From: Bauldia sp965232525
Lineage (GTDB): Bacteria > Pseudomonadota > Alphaproteobacteria > Rhizobiales > Kaistiaceae
Direction of reading: 5' to 3'
Length of the DNA: 64,000 nt
NCBI RefSeq assembly: GCF_965232525.1
Contig: NZ_OZ246980.1
Coordinates: 2,914,001 to 2,978,000, forward strand
How positions within the stretch are numbered: the first letter of the stretch is position 1; each line of letters starts with the position of its first letter. Below the pieces are notes generated by a model. That model had not been told where the DNA came from, did not search any database, and was given only the letters and a program-made list of their open reading frames with translations. Shown here piece by piece: positions 25,569 through 33,934 of this stretch. A program made the position numbers and the translations under genes.

Positions 25569-27104
25569 ATGCCCGTGCCGTATCTCGACCCGCCTCCGCC
25601 GGTCATCACCATTGACGGTGCGCGACAATTGTTTGTCGATGACCTGCTGGTCGAACGGCGGTCGCTGACCCGGACCTTCCATCGCCCTATCCCGCATCCG
25701 GACAATCCGCTGCTGAAGCCGGAAGCTGTGTGGGAGACCGGGCACGTTCCGTTCGCGATGCCCTTCAGTGACGGGGCGTGGTTCGACCCTGACGAAGGAC
25801 TGTTCAAGCTCTGGTATGCCGGCAATGAGATGTGGTGCACCTGCATGGCCACGTCACGCGACGGCATACGGTGGGAGCGGCCGATCCTCGATGTCGTTCC
25901 CCAGACCAACATCGTGCTCGACGTCCCGCGCGACAGCTCGACGGTGTGGCGCGATCCCGACGGCGACCCGGCCGAACGGTTCAAAATGATCCAGACGGTG
26001 AAAAAAAAGCTGTCGATGACCGAACCGCTGGTCGGCGAGGCGACCGGCACTTTCGCCTTCACCCTGACCTACTACGCTTCGCCGGATGGCGTGCATTGGA
26101 CCAAGCGCGCGGAGAGTCCGGTCAAAGACGCGACGGGCGACCGCTCGACGTTCTGGCGCGATCCGTTTCGAGGGACATGGGTCTATTCGCTGAGGGACAT
26201 CGGGTGGCAGAAGGAACCGGGCAGCCAGCCATACCGGGTGCGCAGCTTCTTCGAGCACACCGACCTCGCCGATGGACTCGCTCACATCGGTGATGCCGTT
26301 CCATGGGTCGGTGCGGACGATCTCGATCCGCCCAATCCGGCCTGGCCGGACCAGCCAGCCCAGCTCTACACCCTCGACGCGACACCCTATGAAGGTCTGA
26401 TGGTGGGGCTGTTTTCGGTGCACCAGGGGCCGGAGAACGATGTCTGCGCCGACAAAGGCCTGCAGAAGCGCAATCAGATCACGCTTGGCTTCTCCCGGGA
26501 CGGATTTCATTGGGATCGCCCCGACCGCGGTCCCTTCATTCGCGCCCAGGAGCGGGACGGGGCATGGGACTGGGGCAATATCCAGTCGGTCGGCGGCGGC
26601 TTCTGCGTGATCGGAGACGAACTCCGCTTCTATTACAGCGGCCGCGGCCGATGGGACGGGTTCTGGGACGGGAACGGGGCGACGGGGCTTGCGGTCCTGC
26701 GGCGGGACGGCTTCGCCAGTCTCGATGCGGATCGGGACGGCGGTATGCTCGTGACGCGCCCGGTGCGCTTTTCCGGCGCGCACCTGTTCGTCAATCTTGA
26801 GGCGCCGGGCGGGCGGCTGCGGGTCGCGGTCCTCGACGAGACGAACAATCCGATCCCCGGTTTTTGTCTGAGCGACTGCGAGCCGGTGACCGGCGACGGG
26901 ACGCAGCTTGCCGTCCGATGGCGCGGAGCGGATCTCCCGGCCATGCGCGGGCGGCCGGTGCGACTCCAGTTCGAGCTTTTCTCCGGCAGCCTCTATGCCT
27001 TCTGGGTCAGTGCGTACCCAACCGGCGAAAGCGGCGGTCATGTCGCGGCCGGCGGACCGGGTTTCCAGCACACGCGAGACCGGCCAGCGGAGCCTGGGTC
27101 ATGA
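25569..27104 (+). CDS. Five-bladed beta-propeller glycoside-hydrolase-like protein
   Basis: A 511-residue protein without a signal peptide. It starts with 'IDGARQLFVDDLLVERRSLT', seen in a group of uncharacterised propeller proteins related to GH32/GH43. Three SxDGxxW turns are visible (SRDGIRWERP, SPDGVHWTKR, SRDGFHWDRP), with conserved acidic residues around 'WRDPDGD', 'FWRDPF' and 'AWDWGNIQS'. A C-terminal beta-sandwich follows (about residues 400-490). It probably binds or hydrolyses a glycan; activity is unproven. Start is uncertain: ATG at 25569, or GTG at 25527 only 3 bases after the aldolase stop. It ends in an ATGA overlap with the next gene. Confidence 0.75.
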   Translation: MPVPYLDPPPPVITIDGARQLFVDDLLVERRSLTRTFHRPIPHPDNPLLKPEAVWETGHVPFAMPFSDGAWFDPDEGLFKLWYAGNEMWCTCMATSRDGIRWERPILDVVPQTNIVLDVPRDSSTVWRDPDGDPAERFKMIQTVKKKLSMTEPLVGEATGTFAFTLTYYASPDGVHWTKRAESPVKDATGDRSTFWRDPFRGTWVYSLRDIGWQKEPGSQPYRVRSFFEHTDLADGLAHIGDAVPWVGADDLDPPNPAWPDQPAQLYTLDATPYEGLMVGLFSVHQGPENDVCADKGLQKRNQITLGFSRDGFHWDRPDRGPFIRAQERDGAWDWGNIQSVGGGFCVIGDELRFYYSGRGRWDGFWDGNGATGLAVLRRDGFASLDADRDGGMLVTRPVRFSGAHLFVNLEAPGGRLRVAVLDETNNPIPGFCLSDCEPVTGDGTQLAVRWRGADLPAMRGRPVRLQFELFSGSLYAFWVSAYPTGESGGHVAAGGPGFQHTRDRPAEPGS

Positions 27105-27868
27105 ACAAGGTCACGCTCGTCACCGGCGCCGCCAGCGGCATCGGTGAGGCGGCTGCCAGAGTCTTGGCCGAAGACGGCCACCGGCTTGTCCTGATGGATA
27201 TCGACACCGCGCGTCTCACAGCGCTAACCGAGGCGCTCGGCCGACCCGACGATATCTTGGCCATCACCGGATCAGTCGCCGATCTCGCCGACTGCCAGGC
27301 CGCGGTTGCGCTCGCCCGCGACCGATTCGGTCGCCTCGACGGGTTGTCCCACAACGCCGGCATCCAGACCTATGGCACCGCCGAGGAGACGAGCCTCGAA
27401 CTCTGGGATCGCACGATCAACGTCAACCTCACCGGGGCGTTCCTGGCGGCCAAGGCAGCGTTGCCGGCGCTCCGGGACACCGGCGGCGCGATCGTGTTCA
27501 TGGGATCGGGGCAAAGCCTCGCCGCCCAGCAAGGGGCAGTGGCCTATGTCACCGCCAAGCACGGCATGCATGGACTGTGCAGTGCTATCGCGGTGGACCA
27601 TGCTGCCGAGGGCGTTCGCGCCAACATCGTCGCGCCAGGGGCGATCGATACGCCAATGCTGCGCAAGACGATTGCGATGGCCGACGACCCGGCGGGACTG
27701 GAGCGCATCCTCCACCGCATGAACCCGACCGGCCGGATCGGCGCGGCCGATGAGATTGCCGCGGTCGTAGCGTTCCTCTTGTCTGACAAGGCCAGTTTTC
27801 TCACCGGCGAACTCATCCGCGTCGACGGCGGACTCCTTAGCCTGATCGGCGGCTCCCCGGAGGTCTGA
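27101..27868 (+). CDS. SDR-family oxidoreductase, third gene of the aldolase operon
   Basis: A 255-residue classical short-chain dehydrogenase with 'TGAASGIG', 'MDIDTARL' (Asp after strand 2 favours NAD), 'HNAG', a Ser in 'MGSGQS' and 'YVTAK'. The C-terminal 'GELIRVDGG' is typical. Translation is coupled: its ATG overlaps the preceding stop (ATGA). Probably oxidises or reduces a sugar intermediate made or used by the aldolase; substrate unknown. Confidence 0.9.
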   Translation: MNKVTLVTGAASGIGEAAARVLAEDGHRLVLMDIDTARLTALTEALGRPDDILAITGSVADLADCQAAVALARDRFGRLDGLSHNAGIQTYGTAEETSLELWDRTINVNLTGAFLAAKAALPALRDTGGAIVFMGSGQSLAAQQGAVAYVTAKHGMHGLCSAIAVDHAAEGVRANIVAPGAIDTPMLRKTIAMADDPAGLERILHRMNPTGRIGAADEIAAVVAFLLSDKASFLTGELIRVDGGLLSLIGGSPEV

Positions 27869-28605
27869 TGATGGCCGATGTGATGATCGTGACCGGGGCG
27901 AGCCGGGGGATTGGCGCGGCGATCGCGCAACGAGCCGGACGGGCCGGATGGGATGTCGCGGTGAACTTCAGGCTTGGCGAGGAGGCCGCCGAGGCGGTTG
28001 CCGCAGAAATACGGAACAGCGGCGGCCGCGCGATCACGGTTCAGGCCGATATGGCCAAGGAAGCGGATGTGGAGCGTCTGTTCACCGCGGTCGATGATCA
28101 GCTCGGTCCGGTTCGTGCGCTGGTCAACAATGCCGGCATCATCAAGATGACCTCGATCACCGAATTCGACACCACCGACTTTGACCGGCTGTTCGCCGTC
28201 AACGTCCGCGGCGCGATGATTGCGGCGCGCGAGGCCGCGCGGCGGATGGCGGGTCGCGGCGGTATTGTCGTCAATATCTCCTCGGTATCGGCCCAGACCG
28301 GCGGTGGGCCGCAGGGTTCGCTCTATGCTGCCAGTAAGGGGGCGCTCGATTCCCTGACGCTCGGCCTGGCGAGAGAACTGGCGCCGGAGGGCATCCGCGT
28401 CTGCGGTGTCCGGCCGGGCATGACCGAGACGGAAATCTTCGACGACAGCATCGGCCTTCCGGCCGCCCGTGAACGCGCCGCCGATCGGGTGCCGCTTGGG
28501 CGCCTTGCATCGCCTGAAGAGATCGCGGCGATGGTCATATGGCTGTGTGGGCCAGAAGCCTCTTACGTTACGGGCGTCAATCTCGACGTCACAGGCGGTA
28601 TTTGA
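27868..28605 (+). CDS. SDR-family oxidoreductase (FabG-like), fourth gene of the aldolase operon
   Basis: A 245-residue classical SDR: 'TGASRGIG', 'NNAG', 'NISSVSA', 'YAASKG', 'VRPGMTETEIF' and a C-terminal 'GVNLDVTGGI'. The 'NFR' after strand 2 suggests NADPH use, in contrast to the previous SDR, so the pair could interconvert a hydroxyl via a ketone with different cofactors (inference). Its ATG overlaps the previous stop (TGATG), with GGAGG upstream. A second in-frame ATG is at 27871. Confidence 0.9.
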   Translation: MMADVMIVTGASRGIGAAIAQRAGRAGWDVAVNFRLGEEAAEAVAAEIRNSGGRAITVQADMAKEADVERLFTAVDDQLGPVRALVNNAGIIKMTSITEFDTTDFDRLFAVNVRGAMIAAREAARRMAGRGGIVVNISSVSAQTGGGPQGSLYAASKGALDSLTLGLARELAPEGIRVCGVRPGMTETEIFDDSIGLPAARERAADRVPLGRLASPEEIAAMVIWLCGPEASYVTGVNLDVTGGI

Positions 28606-28697
28606 TGATCGAAGACAACCAGCGGACCAACTTGTCGTTGGCGGTGGTTGCTGGCGTAAATCGACGCGACGCAGCCATCAGCGCAATTGGGAAAGGA

Positions 28698-28789
28698 TGG
28701 CGGAGAGGATGGGATTCGAACCCACGATACGGTTTAACCCGTATACTCGCTTAGCAGGCGAGCGCCTTCGACCACTCGGCCACCTCTCC
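28698..28789 (-). tRNA. tRNA-Ser (anticodon GCU)
   Basis: Read on the minus strand. The acceptor stem GGAGAGG/CCTCTCC, D-arm GCCGAGTGGTCGAAGGC, anticodon stem GCTCGCCTGCTAAGCGAG-type with GCT in the loop, long variable arm TATACGGGTTAAACCGTAT and T-arm GTGGGTTCGAATCCCAC are all present. The long variable arm and GCT anticodon identify serine. The CCA end is encoded (28698-28700). It serves AGC/AGU codons. Confidence 0.96.
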
Positions 28790-29309
28790 ACATCGCCGGG
28801 ATACCCTTGTGTCGGCACGCGATCAAGCCGAGGTTGGCATTTCGGCGAATGTCGGACCGAATCGAGGGATGTCCATGATCAGAATCGCCGGCGTCGCGAC
28901 CGGGATTCGGGCGTTTCAGGACCGCCGCGCGCGCCGACGGTGCGGCTCGTCACTCGAACAGATGGCCGATCTCCCCGGTCGATTCCTGCGATGGAGGCGC
29001 CAAAACGTGGCTCCCGCCCCGTCAATCGTGCTAATTCTGCAACATGGATGGGCAAAACCAGGGCTGAGGCCCCCGGAACGGCCATTTCCCGTTGCACCGT
29101 CGAGCGGCGTGGATAAGGTGCGACTCACGGATCGCGGATTTCCGGGGTTCGCGTTGTTCTGGTAGTTGCCTTGGGGCGTGAGTTTACCAGAACAGCTCGC
29201 GGGGACTGGGCGAGACTTCGCAGCGGCTCTCAAACGGATCGGGGTACTGGATCCGAGAGCACAGGGAAGACCGAACCTATCCCTTGGGATAAGCTTTGGA
29301 GGTCAGGAA
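28790..29309. other. Upstream region and leader of the major porin
   Basis: 520 bases between the tRNA and the porin ATG. No convincing gene. It contains the 10-bp inverted repeat at 29155-29194 and, presumably, the porin promoter. Short frames crossing it are antisense or non-coding in composition. Confidence 0.5.
29155..29194. promoter_or_regulatory. 10-bp inverted repeat upstream of porin
   Basis: TGTTCTGGTA (29155-29164) and TACCAGAACA (29185-29194) are perfect inverted copies separated by 20 bases, about 115 bases before the porin start. Either an operator for a dimeric regulator or a leader-mRNA stem-loop. Confidence 0.55.
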
Positions 29310-30503
29310 ATGAAACTGAAGAGCCTTCTCCTTGGTACTGCGGCCGCCGTAGCGGTCACCGGTGGTGCCCAGGCTGCGGACCTCGCTCTCGCTGTCGAGC
29401 CCATCGACTACGTGAAAGTCTGCGATGCCTTTGGCACTGGTTACTACTACATTCCCGGCACGGATGTCTGCCTGAAGATCGGCGGTAAGATCCAGCTGGA
29501 TATGTGGTTCTACGATGACGACGATGTCGGAAACTATTTCAATTTCGCTAACTGGGCAGAGGGTTATGACCCAGACAGCGGAGACGCGTTCGAGTCGCTT
29601 GATAGCCCAGAGGTTGCTGAAGATGTTTGGGTGAAGGATTTCTACAGAGCATCGTGGGAGTTCAAGTCCGAAGCTGCGGTGAACTTCACTGCCAAGTCGA
29701 TGAGTGATCTGGGGCCGATCGTCACGCACTTCGCGTTTACGACGAAGTCAGATAACAACGACTTTGACGGCTCGACCAAAACCGTTCGTTTCGACGGTGG
29801 TTACGGTCAGATCGGTCCGGTCATGTTTGGTTGGACAGATTCTCTGTTCGATCCGGGCGGAGGCTACACCTATGACGGTTCAATTCGGTCGGATAAAAAG
29901 GTCGATCAGGCCCGTCTTTCCTACATGATGGGCACTTGGGGCATTATGCTCGGTCTCGAAGACCCGAGGGATCGCTACGCTGGCCCGAAGAACGCAACTG
30001 GTGACTATCCGGACATCGTTCTGGCACTGACCGGCGGTGTCGCTGGCTTCGATGTTAAGGCTGCTGCGGCGATTACTGATCGGACCAACGACACTGGTTG
30101 GGGTGTGAACCTCACCGCCGAAGCGGACTTTGGTGGGTTCCAGCTGAAAGCGACTGGCGCATACTCAGACAATGCGAAGAGCTTCACTGGTGGCAGCAAC
30201 TGCTCCACGACTTTGGACACCACCACGGTTCCGCCGTCGCTGTCTACTTGTGATGACGGCGAATGGTGGAGTGCGTTTATCTCGGCTAGTGCCATGTTGT
30301 CGGGTAATCTGAAAACTGCAGCAACTGCAAGTTATCAGGACAAGGCTGATGGCAAGGGTAAGTACGGTGTTTTTGAGGGCGCTATTGGCCTCTACTACTA
30401 CCCGTCCGGGAACTCAGAGATCGGTGCTGAGTTGCTCTACAAAGATCCGGAAGGTAGCGATGACTCTCTCGCGGGCCACGTTCGCTGGAAGACAGAATTC
30501 TGA
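29310..30503 (+). CDS. Major alphaproteobacterial porin (Porin_2 type), likely highly expressed
   Basis: A 397-residue outer-membrane porin with a signal peptide (1-23, GAQAAD) and the classic 'PIDYVKVCDAFGTGYYYIP' N-terminus. Strands alternate to the terminal 'HVRWKTEF', ending in Phe as required for outer-membrane insertion. The ATG at 29310 follows GGAGG (29298-29302); an ORF reading from 29166 is only the open leader. Codon use differs from its neighbours, with many GCT, GGT, ACT and CTG codons, as expected for a very abundant protein. It has its own leader and a strong terminator, so it is a monocistron. Paralogue of the porin at 6891. Confidence 0.93.
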   Translation: MKLKSLLLGTAAAVAVTGGAQAADLALAVEPIDYVKVCDAFGTGYYYIPGTDVCLKIGGKIQLDMWFYDDDDVGNYFNFANWAEGYDPDSGDAFESLDSPEVAEDVWVKDFYRASWEFKSEAAVNFTAKSMSDLGPIVTHFAFTTKSDNNDFDGSTKTVRFDGGYGQIGPVMFGWTDSLFDPGGGYTYDGSIRSDKKVDQARLSYMMGTWGIMLGLEDPRDRYAGPKNATGDYPDIVLALTGGVAGFDVKAAAAITDRTNDTGWGVNLTAEADFGGFQLKATGAYSDNAKSFTGGSNCSTTLDTTTVPPSLSTCDDGEWWSAFISASAMLSGNLKTAATASYQDKADGKGKYGVFEGAIGLYYYPSGNSEIGAELLYKDPEGSDDSLAGHVRWKTEF

Positions 30504-30526
30504 TCTGACGGTCTATACCTAATCCG

Positions 30527-30558
30527 AAGCCCGGCGGAGCGATCCGCCGGGCTTTTCT
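30527..30558 (+). terminator. Rho-independent terminator of the porin
   Basis: An 11-bp perfect stem AAGCCCGGCGG / CCGCCGGGCTT with a 6-base loop, continuing into TTCT. It starts 23 bases after the porin stop codon. Confidence 0.95.
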
Positions 30559-30822
30559 TATGTGTTGGGTGGGGCGAAGTGTTGATGGGCAGCGTTGGGC
30601 GCCTCGACGGCTTCTCGTCCGCGCCAAGCGACACCTGTGACCCGCCGGACGGTGCGGCCGGTTGCCGATTTCTGTAAGGGAACCGGCCGGTTCCACACAT
30701 TCGTCGCATTCCCACGTTGGATCATATTGATATTGTCGGTCGGATAAATCGGTCGACCAAAGCGTTTTGTTGCTAGACTGCCCATTGCGGGCGGCGCTGT
30801 TGAATTTCGAGGGACTTGTGGC

Positions 30823-32958
30823 ATGTCGAACTGGCGAAGATGGGTGCGGCCCGGACTCGCAGCGACGACCATCCTGATTCTGCTCGCCGTGTTCCTGCGG
30901 ACCGGGGAGATCGAGGGCGATCTGGGCAACCGGGTCGGCGCTCGATTGGCAACAGACGGGTATGACTGGGCCCAAGTCACGGTGTCCGGCCGTGATGTGA
31001 CGCTTCTCGGCACGGCCCCGACGCCGGAACTCCGCGACGAGGCCGCACTCGCCGCCGAAGGTGTGACGGGCGTCGCGTCGGTGGCGAACGAAGCCGGTCT
31101 TCTGCCGATCGCTTCGCCCTATATCTGGTCGGCCCAGCGAACCGGACCGGTGATCGAACTGAACGGCAATGTGCCCTCGGAAGCGACGCGCAATGCCGTA
31201 CTCGCCACGGCTCGGCGCGCCTTGCCGGATGCCGAGATCCGGGATGAAATGGACCTCGCCCGCGGCGCGGCGCCCGGCTTCGGGTCGGCGGCCGGCTTTG
31301 CGCTGGACCGTCTCGCGGAACTCTCGGATGGACTTGTCACCATCACCGACGGCACCGTGTCGGTGGCCGGAATCGCCGCAACGCCTGAGAGCTACGGTGC
31401 CGCCCGCGGGGCGCTCGCTGAGGCGGTGCCGGGCGGGCTGACGATGGGGCCGGTGGATCTGCTGCCGGCGCGGGCCGATCCGTTCGTGTGGTCCGCCAGC
31501 CTGGACGAAGAATCGCTGACGTTGGCCGGCTTCGTGCCTAACGATGTCGTCAAGGACGATCTGATTGCCGCGGCCCGGACGTTGGTCGCCGACCTGCCGG
31601 TGATCGACAACATGAACATCGGATCGGGCGAACCGGAAGGGTTCGCTGACGCGGCTGCATTCGCCATCACCGCGCTTGGCCGGCTCGAGGAGGGCGGGGT
31701 CATGCTTGACGGGCTGACCCTTGATGTCGCCGGCACGGCGCGGAGCATCGAGGACTACGAAGCGGTGGTCGGTGGGATCGACGGAACGCTGCCTGCCGGC
31801 CTGCAGATCGTCGCCAACGCAATCACGCCGGCCTTGGCGGAAGACTATGGCTGGATCGGCGAACGCGACGGCGGAACGGTGACCTTGACCGGTTTTGTTC
31901 CGTCCCTGGAGGATCGGACGGAGCTCGACGCGCTCACGGTCGAGCTTTTCGACGGCTTGTCGGTGACGGCGGACGTCAAGGTTGCGTCCGGCGGACCGAA
32001 GATCGACTGGGTCGGCGCGATCAAATTCGCCATGGGGCAACTTGCTCAGATGCGATCGGGATCGGTTGCGCTCGACGACAACGAATACGCGATCGCTGGC
32101 GAAGCACTGGATTCGGATGCCTACCTGGCGCTGGTGGCGGCGAACGCCCGCCGCTTGCCGGCGAGCCTCGAACTTGCGGAATCGGACATCGCCCCGCCTC
32201 AAGTCTCGCCTTACACACTGTCAGTTGATCGGACCAACGAAGGCTTGGTGATCACCGGCTATGCGCCGTCCCGTGACGCCAAACAGGCGATCATCGATGC
32301 CGCACGAGAGCAGTTCGAGACCGTCCTGATCAAGGACGAAATCGCGTTCGCCGGGGGCGCCCCGGACGGTTTGGTCGAGGCGATTGCCGGCGCGCTGGCG
32401 CCCATGGCACGGCTCGCTGGCGGCCGGCTCGAATTGACTGACACGGTCGTTGGCGTCGAAGGGACCACCTTCCACGATGGTGCGGCGAGCCGTATCGCAG
32501 AGATGGCCGGCGAGGCGGTTCCGGAGGGATTTCAGGCCGACATCGCCATTGTCACCCGGCAGATCGGGCAACCGCTCGGCACTGCCCCATGTCGTGATCG
32601 CGTCGATGCGGTTCTTCGACAGGGACAGGTTGAGTTCGACAAGGGATCGACGGAGATCTCCGCCGAGAGTTACGCTCTTCTTGACCGGGTGGCCGGTGCC
32701 TTGATGCGGTGCACCGACGCCGCGGTCGAAGTCGGCGGCCATAGCGATGCCGACGGGTCGGAGGAAGCCAACCTGCAGCTCACCCAGGCGCGGGCGGATG
32801 CCGTGTTGGAGTATCTCATCGATGCCGGCGTTCGTCTGGAGCGGCTGACCGCGGTCGGCTATGGTGAAGCCGATCCGATTGCCGACAACGACACCGAGGA
32901 CGGCAAGGCGGCCAACCGGCGAATCGAGTTCACCGTGGCGCCGACCAAAGCCGGCTGA
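30823..32958 (+). CDS. BON-repeat OmpA-family envelope protein
   Basis: A 711-residue protein with an N-terminal anchor helix (about 9-27). A series of BON-like modules follows, each opening 'PY.WSA.R.G....L.G.VP' (about residues 104, 224, 345, 465), with intervening 'G.A.GF..AA.FAL..L..L..G' segments. An OmpA-like peptidoglycan-binding domain occupies about 600-708 ('VEFDKGSTEIS', 'GHSDADGSEEANLQLTQARA', 'GYGEADPIADN'). It probably links membrane and peptidoglycan, and BON domains are suspected phospholipid or protein binders. Only two cysteines occur, in 'TAPCRDRV' and 'LMRCTDA' near the OmpA domain. It is first of a three-gene unit. Confidence 0.85.
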   Translation: MSNWRRWVRPGLAATTILILLAVFLRTGEIEGDLGNRVGARLATDGYDWAQVTVSGRDVTLLGTAPTPELRDEAALAAEGVTGVASVANEAGLLPIASPYIWSAQRTGPVIELNGNVPSEATRNAVLATARRALPDAEIRDEMDLARGAAPGFGSAAGFALDRLAELSDGLVTITDGTVSVAGIAATPESYGAARGALAEAVPGGLTMGPVDLLPARADPFVWSASLDEESLTLAGFVPNDVVKDDLIAAARTLVADLPVIDNMNIGSGEPEGFADAAAFAITALGRLEEGGVMLDGLTLDVAGTARSIEDYEAVVGGIDGTLPAGLQIVANAITPALAEDYGWIGERDGGTVTLTGFVPSLEDRTELDALTVELFDGLSVTADVKVASGGPKIDWVGAIKFAMGQLAQMRSGSVALDDNEYAIAGEALDSDAYLALVAANARRLPASLELAESDIAPPQVSPYTLSVDRTNEGLVITGYAPSRDAKQAIIDAAREQFETVLIKDEIAFAGGAPDGLVEAIAGALAPMARLAGGRLELTDTVVGVEGTTFHDGAASRIAEMAGEAVPEGFQADIAIVTRQIGQPLGTAPCRDRVDAVLRQGQVEFDKGSTEISAESYALLDRVAGALMRCTDAAVEVGGHSDADGSEEANLQLTQARADAVLEYLIDAGVRLERLTAVGYGEADPIADNDTEDGKAANRRIEFTVAPTKAG

Positions 32959-32969
32959 TACCAGACCTG

Positions 32970-33110
32970 ATGCTTTACCTGATTTCCGCCTATTGGCCCT
33001 TCCTGCTGGCCGCGTTGATCGTCGGCCTCGCGGTCGGCTGGTGGTACCAGGATCCCCGCAACGTCGACGACATGACGGCGTGGCTGGAAGGGGGCGGCGA
33101 AGAGCGGTGA
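32970..33110 (+). CDS. Small single-helix membrane protein
   Basis: A 46-residue protein starting MLYLISAYWPFLLAALIVG, too short for routine calling. One transmembrane helix (about 8-26), then 'WWYQDPRN' and an acidic tail. It begins 11 bp after the OmpA-family gene and ends in a GTGA overlap with the next gene, which strongly supports real translation. Role unknown, probably associated with the two neighbouring envelope proteins. Confidence 0.7.
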   Translation: MLYLISAYWPFLLAALIVGLAVGWWYQDPRNVDDMTAWLEGGGEER

Positions 33111-33931
33111 TCCGGCACGTGATCGAGGTCTGGCTGCTGCTGGTTGCCGCGTTCGCCGTTGGCGGGGTGCTTGGGGCAATTCTCTACGTTCTCCTGTCGA
33201 TCTCTCCGGCTGGCGAGGCTCAGGAGGACCTTGCAGCCTTCGTTGCCCGGGTGATCGATCGGATTCGGGCCCGGCTGGGGCTGGGTCCCGTGTGGGCGCC
33301 GGCAGCCTACGCACCGCTGACAGATGTCTATTACGACGACGATCCCGGCGCTTACCCCCAGCGGCATGTCGGTACTGTATCGTTACCGGACCGTCGGCCG
33401 CCACCTGCGGCTTTACTGCCCGCTAGACCCGAGCCGCCCGCTGCTGCGGTTGCCGCTGCCGAGGACCACGAACGGGAAGACGTCGCGCCGGCGGAGTCTG
33501 ATTGGGACGACGACGATTGGATCGAACCCGCCATCCCGCGGGGCGAGCGGGCCCAAGTCGAGAATGAGCCTGAACACCTTGCAGCACCCGCTCCTCCGAT
33601 CGAAGCGCCCGCGGTCATGCGGCCGGTGGGGCTTTCGGCGCCGCGCAACGGTGTCCCCGACGACCTCCAGAAGATCCGCGGCATCGGCAAGAAGAACGAG
33701 GCGCTGCTCAACAGCTTCGGCGTGTTCCACTTTGGTCAGATGGCCGCCTGGACGCCGGCGGAGGTCCGTTGGGTGGCGCAACACCTGGCGTTCCCCGAGC
33801 GCATCGAACGCGACGACTGGATCGGTCAGGCCATTGCCCTGGCGACCACCGGCGGCGACATCGGCCGTGCCTCGGGATCACGGCGGGGGATCGATCCAGA
33901 CGATTTCGAAGATTTCGCCGACTCGGCCTGA
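33107..33931 (+). CDS. Membrane-anchored helix-hairpin-helix protein
   Basis: A 274-residue protein. The GTG start overlaps the previous stop (GTGA). An N-terminal transmembrane helix (about 6-32) is followed by a long Pro/Ala/acidic linker (about 85-180). A C-terminal helix-hairpin-helix domain contains 'DDLQKIRGIGKKNEALLNSF' and 'WTPAEVRWVAQHL', like the predicted 5'-nuclease-like HhH domains of COG3743. HhH domains usually bind DNA non-specifically. A membrane-tethered version beside an OmpA protein is unexplained. No nuclease active site is visible. Confidence 0.78.
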   Translation: MIRHVIEVWLLLVAAFAVGGVLGAILYVLLSISPAGEAQEDLAAFVARVIDRIRARLGLGPVWAPAAYAPLTDVYYDDDPGAYPQRHVGTVSLPDRRPPPAALLPARPEPPAAAVAAAEDHEREDVAPAESDWDDDDWIEPAIPRGERAQVENEPEHLAAPAPPIEAPAVMRPVGLSAPRNGVPDDLQKIRGIGKKNEALLNSFGVFHFGQMAAWTPAEVRWVAQHLAFPERIERDDWIGQAIALATTGGDIGRASGSRRGIDPDDFEDFADSA

Positions 33932-33934
33932 CGA

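Noticed and set aside
28469..29116. A 215-codon plus-strand frame after the SDR genes
   Set aside because: It runs antisense through tRNA-Ser and overlaps the SDR gene in another frame.
30382..32202. A 606-codon minus-strand frame
   Set aside because: Antisense to the porin end, the porin terminator and the BON-OmpA gene; it reads straight through the terminator stem.
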